Origin: Deltaproteobacteria bacterium
Lineage (GTDB): Bacteria > Myxococcota_A > UBA9160 > SZUA-336
Assembly (NCBI GenBank): GCA_019311115.1
Contig: JAFDDB010000009.1
Coordinates: forward strand, 1 to 51,202
Direction of reading: 5' to 3'
DNA: 51,202 nucleotides
Below the pieces are notes generated by a model. It worked only from the letters and a program-made list of their open reading frames with translations, did no database searches and had not been told where the DNA came from. The position numbers were made by a program, and so were the translations under genes. The stretch's first letter is position 1; every line of letters starts with the position of its first letter. This document shows positions 29,766 to 39,127 of the stretch, one piece after another.

Positions 29766-30715
29766 ACGCAGGGCTGCTGCTGCAGCTTCTCGCGATCGTC
29801 GCCGCGTTCGTGCTCCTCTGGTGGGGCGCCGACATGCTCGTGGGCTCGTCGGCGCGGATCGCGCGCCGCTTCGGCGTGTCGGACTACCTGATCGGCATGA
29901 CGATCGTCGCGATCGGGACCTCGGCCCCGGAGATGGTCGTGACGCTGGTCGCCGCGGTCGAAGGCCACGGCAACGTCTCGGTCGGCAACGTGGTCGGGTC
30001 CAACGTCTTCAACCTGGGCATCATCCTCGGGCTCTGCGCCGGCATCTGGACGGTGCCCGCGGCCCGCGCACAGGTCTACAACGACGTCCCCCTGCTGGTC
30101 GGGGCGTCGGCCCTGCTGCTCTTCTTCGTACGCGATTCAGCGCTCAGCCGGGTCGAGGGCGGAATCCTGCTGGCCACGTTCGCGTTGTACGCCATCTGGG
30201 TCTTCGTTCGAAAGGACGACGGCAACGACCCGGCCGAAGACGTGCCACGCGGCGCCTCCACCTGGAAGGACGGCCCGACGCTGGCCGTCGGCATCGGGGC
30301 CGTGCTCGTTGGCTCCTACCTGCTCGTCGGGAACGCCGTCGCGCTCGCGAAGGACGTCGGCGTCTCCCAGTGGGTGATCGGCGTGACCGTCGTGGCCGCC
30401 GGCACGTCGGTTCCGGAGCTCGCGACCTCGATCGCCGCCGGCCGCCGCGGCCACCTGGCGCTGCTCGCCGGAAACCTGATCGGAAGCGACATCGTGAACA
30501 TGCTCGGCGTACTCGGCCTGGCCGCGACGCTGAACACGTTGGAGGTGGCGGAGGCCGCGCGGTGGGGCATCGGCACCATGCTAGCGGCCATGTGCCTGCT
30601 CTTCGTACTCATGCGCACCGGCTGGAGACTGACGCGCACCGAGGGAGCGCTGCTCGTGGCAGTCGCCCTGCTGCGCTGGGGACTCGACCTGGCTCAGCGC
30701 TCGGGCGGGTCGTAG
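29762..30715 (+). CDS. Calcium/sodium antiporter (CaCA family)
   Basis: Two alpha-repeats: GMTIVAIGTSAPEMVVTLVAAVEGHGNVSVGNVVGSNVFN and GVTVVAAGTSVPELATSIAAGRRGHLALLAGNLIGSDIVN. Confidence 0.93.
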   Translation: MNAGLLLQLLAIVAAFVLLWWGADMLVGSSARIARRFGVSDYLIGMTIVAIGTSAPEMVVTLVAAVEGHGNVSVGNVVGSNVFNLGIILGLCAGIWTVPAARAQVYNDVPLLVGASALLLFFVRDSALSRVEGGILLATFALYAIWVFVRKDDGNDPAEDVPRGASTWKDGPTLAVGIGAVLVGSYLLVGNAVALAKDVGVSQWVIGVTVVAAGTSVPELATSIAAGRRGHLALLAGNLIGSDIVNMLGVLGLAATLNTLEVAEAARWGIGTMLAAMCLLFVLMRTGWRLTRTEGALLVAVALLRWGLDLAQRSGGS

Positions 30716-31218
30716 TCGACGGCAACGACCTCGAGGACGAGCTCGCCCTTGGGACGGCGGATCAGGACCTCGTCGCCTTCCTGCTTTCCGAGCAGAGCGC
30801 GGCCCACCGGCGACTCGATCGAGACGTCGCCCTTTTCGACGTCACTCTCGTCGGGACCGACCAGTCGATAGCGGACGTGCTCGCCTGCCTCGTTCTCGAC
30901 CGTCACCCACGAGCCGAAGTACGCGCGGCCGTCACGGGCTCGCACTTCGGAGACGACCGTCAGCCGGTCGAGACGCTTGGACAGGAAGCGGAGCCGCGCA
31001 TCGATCTCGCGCAGCCGCTTCTTGCCGTAGATGTACTCGGCGTTCTCGGAACGATCGCCCAGGGCGGCCGCGGCCTTGACCTCGCGCGTGACACGCGGGC
31101 GCTCCTCGCTCCAGAGGCGCTCGACCTCGGCCCGCAGGCGCGCCTCGCCTTCGGGCGTGATGTAGCTGAGCGCACCCCCCTCGCTCTCGCCCCCCCGGTC
31201 GCTGACGCGCCTCGCCAT
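30694..31218 (-). CDS. greB: Transcription elongation factor GreB (GreA/GreB family)
   Basis: YITPEGEARLRAEVERLW, AAALGDRSENAEYIYGKKRLREIDARLRFLSKRLDRL, SPVGRALLGKQEGDEV. Confidence 0.93.
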   Translation of the reverse strand: MARRVSDRGGESEGGALSYITPEGEARLRAEVERLWSEERPRVTREVKAAAALGDRSENAEYIYGKKRLREIDARLRFLSKRLDRLTVVSEVRARDGRAYFGSWVTVENEAGEHVRYRLVGPDESDVEKGDVSIESPVGRALLGKQEGDEVLIRRPKGELVLEVVAVDYDPPER

Positions 31219-31234
31219 GCGGCGAGGCTCACTC

Positions 31235-31600
31235 TCAGCCCAGGGCGGCGTCAAGGGCGGCGACGAGGTCGGCGCTCGCGATGGGCTTGGTCAGGGTCTT
31301 CACGGCTCCGAGACGCTCCGCCGTTCGCAGCGGATCCAGGTTGAACGGGCCGCCCCCGCCCGAGATCACGATGATCTTGATCTCGGGGAAGTCGGTGCGC
31401 AGCTCGAGCAGGGTCTCGAGCCCCTCCTTCTCTGGCATGTAGAGGTCGAGGATCACGACATCGGCGCGCTTCTGGCGGTAGAGATCGCTCGCCTGGAAGC
31501 CGTCCTCGGCGAGTATCACCTCGTGCCCCGCCCGAAGAAGCATCCGAGCCAGGACCGAGCGGACCTGCTCGTCGTCGTCCGCCACGAGCACTCGTGCCAT
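31235..31600 (-). CDS. Single-domain response regulator (REC)
   Basis: RVLVADDDEQVRSVLARML, DVVILDLYMPEKEG, IIVISGGG, LTKPI. Confidence 0.92.
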   Translation of the reverse strand: MARVLVADDDEQVRSVLARMLLRAGHEVILAEDGFQASDLYRQKRADVVILDLYMPEKEGLETLLELRTDFPEIKIIVISGGGGPFNLDPLRTAERLGAVKTLTKPIASADLVAALDAALG

Positions 31601-31691
31601 ACCGACTCCCGAATCCCGAATCCAGCCTAACACACCAGGGGAAACCCGGATTCCGGCTCGGCTGCGGGTCCGCTGCTAGTATTCGGCCCCG

Positions 31692-33668
31692 ATGCCGGCC
31701 ACTCCGCCCCCCACCCCATCGGCTGCGGGCTCGCTCGCGGGTCTGGGCTCCGGGCGGACGGACGACCGCCTGAGCCTGCGGCTCGTCCTGCACATTCTCG
31801 TGCGGACCCTGCCGATCCTCCGGGACGTCCGGGGCCCGCTGATCTGGATCTCGGCGGGCTTCGTCGCGCTCGCGCTACTGGGCCTGCCGCTCGCGGGCAT
31901 CTTCATCGGCAGCCTCTGGGACGGGATCCTCTCGGGCAAGCCCCTCGCCGCGAGCCAGGCCGGGCTGCTGGGGCTCGACGCCGCGAGCTTCGTCGAAGTG
32001 GACTCGCTCGGCCCCGAAGCGCGCCGCATGGTGAGGACGAACTGGCTGATCGCACTGACGGTCGTCATCGGGGTCCTGCTGCCGCTCGGCGCCGGGCTGG
32101 CCTACGCGATGGTGTGGCTGCTCCAGCGCATCAACCAGGTGTTGCGGGTCCGGCTACTCGAGCAGTTCCAGGCGCTCTCGCTCCGCTTCCACGCCGACTC
32201 GCGCGTCGGCGACGCGATCTACCGGCTGTACCAGGACAGCTCGATGGTCACGGCCGTGATCAACACGCTCTTCCTGCAGCCCGCCCGCTTCGGCTTCACC
32301 TTCCTGCTGGCCATCGTGACGGTGACGATCCTGGACCCGCTCTTCGGTCTGCTGCTCGCCTCGGCGTGGCTGCCCTCGCTCTGGCTCGGCTACCGCTTCT
32401 CGAGTCCGCTGCGCGTCAGCTTCCGGCGCGCACGAGAGGCGAACAGCGACCTGACTTCGCGCATCCAGGAAGTCGTCGCGGGCATCGAGGTGATCAAGGG
32501 CTACGGAGCCGAGCGCGCAGAGCAGCGCGCGTTCGAGGACGCCTCGAGGCAGGCCTTCGACGAGGCGTTCGACGCGCGCAGCCGCTACGCGCTCTTCGGC
32601 GTGGCGGCGTTCTGGATCGTGGGACCGGTGCTGCTGGCGGGCAGCGCGCGAGCCGCCATGCTCTCGTCGTACGAAGCCGAGACCTTCGCGCCGACCCTGG
32701 CGGCCCTGCTCGGGCTCGGCGCGCTCTGGACGCTCGGGGTGTTCAACTTCTTCAAGGGGCGCAACGGCTCCGGCACGCAGTCGATCGAGTGGCTGTTCCG
32801 GAACTGGGGGCGCGCGCAGGACATCGCGATCGGGCTCGACCGCGTCTTCGAGGTGCTGGACCTGGAGCCGGAGATCCAGGACGCGCCGGGCGCCGTGCCG
32901 CTCTCCGGGCTCGAACACAGCATCCGCTTCCGCGACGTGGCGTTCTCGTACGAGCCGGGCCGGCCGGTCCTCGAGGACGTGAACCTGGAAGTCGGGCCCG
33001 GCAGCATCACCGCGATCGTCGGCTCGACGGGATCGGGAAAGACGACGCTGCTGTCGCTTCTCCTTCGGCTCTACGAGCCGGACCGCGGCCGCATCGAGAT
33101 CGACGGAACGGACCTTCGCGAACTCCAGGTCGCCAGCCTGCGAGCCAACGTCTCGATCGCGCTGCAGGAGAACATCCTCTTCGACGCTTCCGTGCGCGAG
33201 AACATCCGCTACGCGGTGCCGAACGCCTCGCACGAGCAGGTGCGCGCCGCCGCCCACGTGGCGTGCGCCGACGAGTTCATCGAAGCCCTGCCCGAGGGCT
33301 ACGACACGCCGCTCGGCGAGCGCGGCGCCAAGCTGTCGACCGGCCAGCGCCAGCGCCTGTCGATCGCGCGCGCGGTGCTCAAGGACACCCCGATCCTGGT
33401 GCTCGACGAGCCGACGGCCGCGCTCGACGCCGAGACCGAGCTCGCCGTTCTCGAGCGCCTGTCCGCGTGGGGCGAGGGGCGCGCAATCTTGCTGATCACG
33501 CACCGGCTCTCGACGATCCGCCGCGCGGACCGCATCGTCGTGCTCGAGGACGGCCGCATCTGCGAGGACGGCTCCCACGACGAGCTGATGCGCCGGCCGG
33601 CCGGCGGCTACCGCGGACTGGTGGAGCACGAGAGCGGGACCGCACCCGTCCTGGGCTCGCCCGGGTGA
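31692..33668 (+). CDS. ABC exporter subunit (TMD-NBD fusion)
   Basis: TM segments then [59 protein letters not shown]. Confidence 0.95.
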   Translation: MPATPPPTPSAAGSLAGLGSGRTDDRLSLRLVLHILVRTLPILRDVRGPLIWISAGFVALALLGLPLAGIFIGSLWDGILSGKPLAASQAGLLGLDAASFVEVDSLGPEARRMVRTNWLIALTVVIGVLLPLGAGLAYAMVWLLQRINQVLRVRLLEQFQALSLRFHADSRVGDAIYRLYQDSSMVTAVINTLFLQPARFGFTFLLAIVTVTILDPLFGLLLASAWLPSLWLGYRFSSPLRVSFRRAREANSDLTSRIQEVVAGIEVIKGYGAERAEQRAFEDASRQAFDEAFDARSRYALFGVAAFWIVGPVLLAGSARAAMLSSYEAETFAPTLAALLGLGALWTLGVFNFFKGRNGSGTQSIEWLFRNWGRAQDIAIGLDRVFEVLDLEPEIQDAPGAVPLSGLEHSIRFRDVAFSYEPGRPVLEDVNLEVGPGSITAIVGSTGSGKTTLLSLLLRLYEPDRGRIEIDGTDLRELQVASLRANVSIALQENILFDASVRENIRYAVPNASHEQVRAAAHVACADEFIEALPEGYDTPLGERGAKLSTGQRQRLSIARAVLKDTPILVLDEPTAALDAETELAVLERLSAWGEGRAILLITHRLSTIRRADRIVVLEDGRICEDGSHDELMRRPAGGYRGLVEHESGTAPVLGSPG

Positions 33669-35632
33669 GTACACCCGAACACCGCGAGGGGATCGAGACC
33701 GGCGAGGCCTTGCGCGTCTTCGCGCGCGCGCTGCGCTACGTGTGGCCGTTTCGGGGCCGCTTCGCCGCGAAGACCAGCCTGACGTTCCTGAGCGTGCTGC
33801 CGAGCGTGCTGCTGCCGTGGCCGATCAAGATCGTGATCGACCACGTGGTGCAGGCGATCCCGATCGGCGACACGCCGACCCCCTACCCGGCGTTCGTGCA
33901 GTACTTCCTCGATCCGCTCGTGGGAGCCTCGACGCTCGAGATCCTGCTCTGGGTGGTGGGCGTACAGGCGGTGCTGATCGTGTTGATCGGCGCGTTCGGC
34001 ACGCAGGGATCCGAGGCCGACCGGGCCGACGGCTGGATGGTGCAGGGCTGGGACTCGGCCACTCGCAGCGAGAACGAGGCCAACGCCGGGTTCAGCTTCG
34101 CGGGCGGGCTGCTCGGGCTCTACGACTACCGCTTCACGCTGCGCCTCACCCAGGCGTTCAACCACTACTACCGGTCGAAGCTCTTCGAGCGCATCCAGTC
34201 GCTGCCCATGACCGCATTCAACGACGCCAGGATCGGCGACTCCATCTACCGCGTCATGTACGACACGCCGTCGATCACCAGCATGAGCTACCAGGTGATC
34301 CTGACGCCGCTGGTCGCGCCCGCCTCGATCGGCATCCGGGCGCTGGTGATCTGGCTCGCCTACGACAGCGTCGGGCTGGCCTGGGCGGGGATGGCGGCGC
34401 TGCCGATCGTGCTGCTGGCGACCCTGCCCTTCTCGCGCGCGATCCGGCGCACTGCCGAGGAGAGCCGCACCACCGGCGCCAAGACGACCGCCACGGTCGA
34501 GGAGGGCGTCACCCACGTGCTCGCCGTCCAGAGCCTGGGGGCGCAGGGACGCGAGAAGCGCCGCTTCGACCGCGACTCGTGGCGCTCGTTCAGCGCGTTC
34601 CGGAAGCTCGTGCTGACGTTGATCGCCGCCTGGACGGTCGCCGCGCTTCCACTCCTCGCGCTGGCGCTCTGGGTCTTCTACCGCGTGACCGACAGCGTGA
34701 TCGAAGGCGTGTACACGCCGGGCGACTTCGCCCTGCTCTTCACGTACTTCTTCCAGATCTCCGACGGCGCGATCCGCCTGGGCTCGCTCTGGATCTCCAT
34801 CCAGGGCAGCGCCGCGGGGCTCCACCGCGTCTTCTTCCTGATGGACGCCCCTTCCGAGGACGACGCTCCGGGTTCCGCGCCGCTGGCGCCGGTCCGCGAG
34901 GGAATCCGCATCGAGGACGTGAGCTACCACTACCCCGACGGCACGCCGGCCCTCTCGCACGTCGACCTCGAAGCCCGGATCGGCGAGGTCGTGGCGCTGG
35001 TCGGCCCGGCGGGTGCGGGCAAGACCACGCTCGCCTGGACGATCCCGCGCTACGTCACGCCGGACTCCGGACGGGTGCTCGCCGACGGAGTCGACACGGC
35101 GACCGTCACGCTGGCCTCGCTGCGCGCACAGGTCGCGTTCGTCTTCCAGGAGGTCTCGCTCTTCGACGCGACCGTCGCCGAGAACATCCGCGTCGGAAAC
35201 CCCGACGCCACCGACGCCCAGGTCGAGCGCGCCGCCCGCAGTGCACGCGCCCACGAGTTCATCCGCGCGCTACCGCAGGGCTACGACACCCCGCTGGGCC
35301 GCGCGGGAGGCAAGCTCTCGGTCGGCCAGAAGCAACGCCTGTCGATCGCGCGCGCCCTCGTCCGCGAAGCCCCCATCCTGATCCTCGACGAACCGACGGC
35401 CGCACTCGACCCCGCCACCGAACGAGAACTCGTAGCTGCCCTGCACGAAGCCAGCCGAGACCGCCTCGTGATCATCATCGCCCACCGCCTCTCGTCCATC
35501 CGGGCCGCCCACCGCATCGCGTTCCTCGAAGACGGCGGCATCATCGAAGAGGGAACCCACGACGAGCTGATGGCGAACCCGGCCGGCGCCTACCGCCGCT
35601 TCGTAGAGCTGCAGGTACGAGGCGCAGCGTAG
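33665..35632 (+). CDS. ABC exporter subunit (TMD-NBD fusion), translationally coupled partner
   Basis: GTG start in GTGA overlap; [45 protein letters not shown]. Confidence 0.95.
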   Translation: MSTPEHREGIETGEALRVFARALRYVWPFRGRFAAKTSLTFLSVLPSVLLPWPIKIVIDHVVQAIPIGDTPTPYPAFVQYFLDPLVGASTLEILLWVVGVQAVLIVLIGAFGTQGSEADRADGWMVQGWDSATRSENEANAGFSFAGGLLGLYDYRFTLRLTQAFNHYYRSKLFERIQSLPMTAFNDARIGDSIYRVMYDTPSITSMSYQVILTPLVAPASIGIRALVIWLAYDSVGLAWAGMAALPIVLLATLPFSRAIRRTAEESRTTGAKTTATVEEGVTHVLAVQSLGAQGREKRRFDRDSWRSFSAFRKLVLTLIAAWTVAALPLLALALWVFYRVTDSVIEGVYTPGDFALLFTYFFQISDGAIRLGSLWISIQGSAAGLHRVFFLMDAPSEDDAPGSAPLAPVREGIRIEDVSYHYPDGTPALSHVDLEARIGEVVALVGPAGAGKTTLAWTIPRYVTPDSGRVLADGVDTATVTLASLRAQVAFVFQEVSLFDATVAENIRVGNPDATDAQVERAARSARAHEFIRALPQGYDTPLGRAGGKLSVGQKQRLSIARALVREAPILILDEPTAALDPATERELVAALHEASRDRLVIIIAHRLSSIRAAHRIAFLEDGGIIEEGTHDELMANPAGAYRRFVELQVRGAA

Positions 35633-35659
35633 GCGCGGAACGCCGTCCGCAAGCCTGGA

Positions 35660-36778
35660 CTAGGCGTTCGCGCGCAGATTCCGCCCGATCTTCTTCCGGT
35701 TGCGGTTGATGTCGCGGAGCTCTTCCATGGTGGCCTCGGCCAGGTCGGTTCCCACGACCTCGTCGTCCTCGGCCTTGAGTTCGTCCATGTCGACCCACTG
35801 GCCGTACACGCCGCGCGTCCGCTCCGTGATGATGCCGGCCTTGAGCAGCGTCTTGATCAGCACGCGGAAGATGTTGGTGTTCTCGGTCATCGACGAGCGG
35901 CGATCTTCGTCGCCGAACGCCTCGAGCACGGCCTTCCGCACCCACTGCCACTCGAGCCCGAACTCGCTGTAGATCTCCTGCTTCTGCTCGGCGTTCACCA
36001 GGTTGAAGAGCAGCGTCTGGAAGCACTTCGCGGCCCACAGTTCGACCTTCTCGTGCTCCTCCTCGGAGAGCGAGGGGACCGTCTTGTCGGCCCAGATCTT
36101 GCCGAACTTGTGGTGGAAGGCCTCGTCGGTCATGACCAACTGGACGAGCTTCTTGAGCAGCGGGTCCTGCGTCTGCGAGTGGATCGTCGCGAAGGCCCCC
36201 ATCGCCAGGCCCTCGATCAGCATCTGCATGCCGACGAGCTTCTTGTAGACCTCGGGCGCGCGCACCACCTCGTCGAGAAGCGACGCGAGAGTCGGTCCGC
36301 ACTTCAACGGCGTTCCCCAGCGCTGCGTGATGTAGCGCGAGAAGCCCGTCACGTGCCGCGCCTCTTCGCGCGCCTGGTTCGTGGCGTACTCCTGCGCGCC
36401 GGGATCGCGCAGGATCATCGACAGGCTCGAAGAGAGCGACAACGCGCCCTGCTCGCCGTGCAGGATGCTCGAGAGCATGAAGCGCGAGCTCTGGTTCGCG
36501 AGCCGGATCAGCTGCCCCTCGTCGAGTTCGTCCGCGACCGCGCAGTTGAACTCGACCGTCATCTCGCGCGGCAGGATGGTCTCGTTCTTCATGTCGAAGT
36601 CGTGGGCGAAGTCGATGTAGACGGGATCGGTCGGATCCCAGAAGTGGTCGACCGTCGAAGAGATGATCCCGTCGAAGGTGTCGGCGCGGTCGGCGTAGCG
36701 GTCCACCTCGATCATCGCCATGAAGTTGTCGCGATCAAGCGTGTTGTAGATCGGGTCGTGGGTAATGTGATCGGCCAT
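35660..36778 (-). CDS. Ferritin-like/R2-type diiron oxidase or desaturase-like protein
   Basis: Full four-helix diiron ligand pattern: LHGEQGA, AREEARHVTGF (EXXH), LIEGLAM, MTDEAFHHKFG (EXXH). Confidence 0.82.
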   Translation of the reverse strand: MADHITHDPIYNTLDRDNFMAMIEVDRYADRADTFDGIISSTVDHFWDPTDPVYIDFAHDFDMKNETILPREMTVEFNCAVADELDEGQLIRLANQSSRFMLSSILHGEQGALSLSSSLSMILRDPGAQEYATNQAREEARHVTGFSRYITQRWGTPLKCGPTLASLLDEVVRAPEVYKKLVGMQMLIEGLAMGAFATIHSQTQDPLLKKLVQLVMTDEAFHHKFGKIWADKTVPSLSEEEHEKVELWAAKCFQTLLFNLVNAEQKQEIYSEFGLEWQWVRKAVLEAFGDEDRRSSMTENTNIFRVLIKTLLKAGIITERTRGVYGQWVDMDELKAEDDEVVGTDLAEATMEELRDINRNRKKIGRNLRANA

Positions 36779-36837
36779 CGGATTTGCTCCAGGTGCAGGG
36801 GTGGGCATGAACGCGCCGGCTCCACGCCGGCCGAAGT

Positions 36838-37476
36838 CTACGGGAGGTGGGTACCGCCGAGCTGGATGCGGCAGAGCGTCGAGATCAGTGCCTCGCGGGG
36901 CACGCGCTCGGGGTCCTCGACCCACCACTTGAGCACGCGCGCCCACATTCCCACGAGCGCCTGGGAGAGCACCGCGGCGTCGACGTCGCCCGGCACCTCG
37001 CGCTGGCGGCTCTCGTCGATCCACGCGGCGAAGTCGTCGAGGATGTCGGATTCCACCGCCGCGGCGTCGCCGTCGCTGCTGAAGAGGATTCGCATGAGCT
37101 CGCGGTTCTCGAGCGCGAAGTCGGTGAGCGCCGTGGCCATCGCGCGGACGGCCTGCTCGGGCTCGGTCTCGGCGTTCGCCGAGGCGCCGATCCGGTCCTT
37201 CAGACCGGACAACGTGGACGAGGCGATCTCGCGGAAGATCTCGCGCTTGTCCTTGAAGTACAGGTAGAAGGTGCCGGCAGCGACGCCCGCCTGCGCGGCG
37301 ATGTCGTGCGTCGTCACCCCGTGCAGGCCTTGGCTCGCGAAGAGCAGCCGCGCGCTGTCGAGCAGCCGCGCGCGTGTAGCGGCCCGGCTGCGAGCCGCGG
37401 CGCGGCTGCGAGCATCGCCGGGCGCGTCGCCTGCGTCGCCGGAGCCGGCCGCGCTGCTGGGTGGAGTGACAGTCAT
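36838..37476 (-). CDS. TetR-family transcriptional regulator
   Basis: ARLLDSARLLFASQGLHGVTTHDIAAQAGVAAGTFYLYFKDKREIFREI. Confidence 0.94.
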   Translation of the reverse strand: MTVTPPSSAAGSGDAGDAPGDARSRAAARSRAATRARLLDSARLLFASQGLHGVTTHDIAAQAGVAAGTFYLYFKDKREIFREIASSTLSGLKDRIGASANAETEPEQAVRAMATALTDFALENRELMRILFSSDGDAAAVESDILDDFAAWIDESRQREVPGDVDAAVLSQALVGMWARVLKWWVEDPERVPREALISTLCRIQLGGTHLP

Positions 37477-37574
37477 GTCAGTTGGGCAACTTATACGCCC
37501 TGGCTCACGGCCACGCAAGCCGGCTGTTCTGCCCAGCGGTGGCGGGGTTGGATAGGGCGAGTGGGGGGGGGCCG

Positions 37575-38264
37575 CTAGCCCAGGGGCCCGGTCAGCGAGG
37601 CCCGCTGCGAGATCTCGATCGAGTTGCCGTCGGGGTCGGTGACGAACGAGATCCGAGCCACCTTGCCGAGAGTGGTCGGCGGCATGCCCTCGCCGCCGCC
37701 GCGCGCCAGGATCCCGGCGTGCTCGGCATCGACGTCGTGCACCTGGATGGTGATGTAGCGGAACCCGGCCGCGCGGAGGGCGGCGGCCCCCGCGGCCTCG
37801 GACGTGGCCTCGGGATCGGCCTCGAAGCGCAGCAGCGAATCGCCGCAGAGGTAGCTCCGGGGCCCCTGCCGCTCGAACTGCAGGGACTCGCCGTAGAAGT
37901 GGTGGAACTCGTCCTCATCGCGTACACGAAGCGCCAGGCCGATCGCGGTGACGCCGTCGGTGCCGGGCGGAACGAGCGTGACGCGGTTGCCGTCGGGGTC
38001 CACGAGCGGCCGCACCTCGGCCAGACCCTCGCGCGCGATGAAGAGCTCGCGGTAGCCGCTCGGCGGGCTCTCGGGAAGGGGATCGCGAGAGTGGTTCACC
38101 TTCAACACCGAGCCGTTCATGCCGTGGCGGTGTTGCTGCACGCCGCGGCCTGCCGGCAGCAGCTCTTCGTAGGGCAGACCTGCCTCGTTCTGCCAGAACT
38201 CGAGCATGGGATCGCGCTTCTCGGTGTAGAGACCGACGTCGATGCGCGGCTTCGCGAGCCTCAT
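37575..38264 (-). CDS. Glyoxalase/VOC superfamily protein (two modules)
   Basis: Repeated VOC ends VDPDGNRVTLVPPG and VTDPDGNSIEISQR; HDVDAEHAGILARGG. Confidence 0.85.
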   Translation of the reverse strand: MRLAKPRIDVGLYTEKRDPMLEFWQNEAGLPYEELLPAGRGVQQHRHGMNGSVLKVNHSRDPLPESPPSGYRELFIAREGLAEVRPLVDPDGNRVTLVPPGTDGVTAIGLALRVRDEDEFHHFYGESLQFERQGPRSYLCGDSLLRFEADPEATSEAAGAAALRAAGFRYITIQVHDVDAEHAGILARGGGEGMPPTTLGKVARISFVTDPDGNSIEISQRASLTGPLG

Positions 38265-38284
38265 GGCGCGAGTCTAGCGCGAAA

Positions 38285-38314
38285 TTGACACCGGAATCGG
38301 GGCACGCGTAAGCT
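38285..38314 (+). promoter_or_regulatory. Putative sigma70-type promoter TTGACA - 18 nt - TAAGCT
   Basis: Consensus -35 TTGACA 38285-38290 and -10-like TAAGCT 38309-38314; GTG start at 38321. Matches the block at 16164-16193. Confidence 0.6.
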
Positions 38315-38320
38315 CCCGCC

Positions 38321-39127
38321 GTGCCACAGAAGTACTTCCTCATCGACGGCGTTGCGACGTTCGTCCACCACACGGGAGCGACCACGCTCCCCGGTGTCGC
38401 GCCGGCCTCGGGCGCCGGCGAGGCCATCGTCTGCCTGCACGGGGCCGGCGGCAACGGTGACCAGTTCGCGGCGCTGCTGGCGAAGCTCGCAGACCGGCAC
38501 AGCCCGATCGCCTTCGACCAGCCCGGCCACGGCCGCTCCGCCGGCCTCGACAGCCTGGGTTCGGTCGAGCGGATGGCGGCGTTCGCGGCGGCCTTCTGCG
38601 CCAAGCTCGGACTCGAACGCCCCGTCCTGTTGGGCCACGGACTCGGCGCCGCCGTCGCGTTGGAGTACGCGCTCGAGCATCCGGACGGGGTCCGGGCGCT
38701 GGTGCTCTGCTCGCATGGCGCCCGCAGCGAACTCGGGGCGGCCGAAGTCGACCACATGCGCCGCGTGAGCGAAGGCAAGGAGCGGCGGCCCTTCTCCAAG
38801 GACCTGTTCGCGCCGGACTGCTCCCCGGAGCTGCTTCGCGCCGGCTTCATGCAGGGACTCAAGACCGACCCGCGCGCCACCTACGGCGACCTACGCGCCG
38901 CCACGGGATGGAGCGCCGAGGACAGGCTCGGCAACGTCTCGCCGCCCGTCCTCGTCGTGCGCGGCGAGCACGAGCGCGAGGGCGTGGTGGCGCTGACCGA
39001 TGCGCTCGCCGCGGGCATCGCCGGAGCCCGCACGGTCACCCTGCCGGGCGCGGGACACATGCTGCCGCTCGAGCAGCCCGAGGCGCTCGCCGCCGCGGTC
39101 TGCGATTTCCTCGCGGAGCCGTCGTGA
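38321..39127 (+). CDS. Alpha/beta-hydrolase-fold protein with substituted nucleophile elbow (GHGLG)
   Basis: VCLHGAGGNGDQF, FDQPGHGRS, LLGHGLGAAVALEYA, VVRGEHE, GAGHMLPLEQPE. Confidence 0.9.
   Translation: MPQKYFLIDGVATFVHHTGATTLPGVAPASGAGEAIVCLHGAGGNGDQFAALLAKLADRHSPIAFDQPGHGRSAGLDSLGSVERMAAFAAAFCAKLGLERPVLLGHGLGAAVALEYALEHPDGVRALVLCSHGARSELGAAEVDHMRRVSEGKERRPFSKDLFAPDCSPELLRAGFMQGLKTDPRATYGDLRAATGWSAEDRLGNVSPPVLVVRGEHEREGVVALTDALAAGIAGARTVTLPGAGHMLPLEQPEALAAAVCDFLAEPS

Noticed and set aside
33608-35254. 548-aa minus-strand ORF opposite the second ABC exporter subunit
   Set aside because: Antisense artefact; the sense strand has complete Walker A/B and signature motifs.
37350-37440. Repetitive GGCTGCGAGC-type sequence in the TetR gene
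   Set aside because: Encodes a low-complexity ARSRAAARSRAATRA N-terminal extension; ordinary codon-biased repetition.
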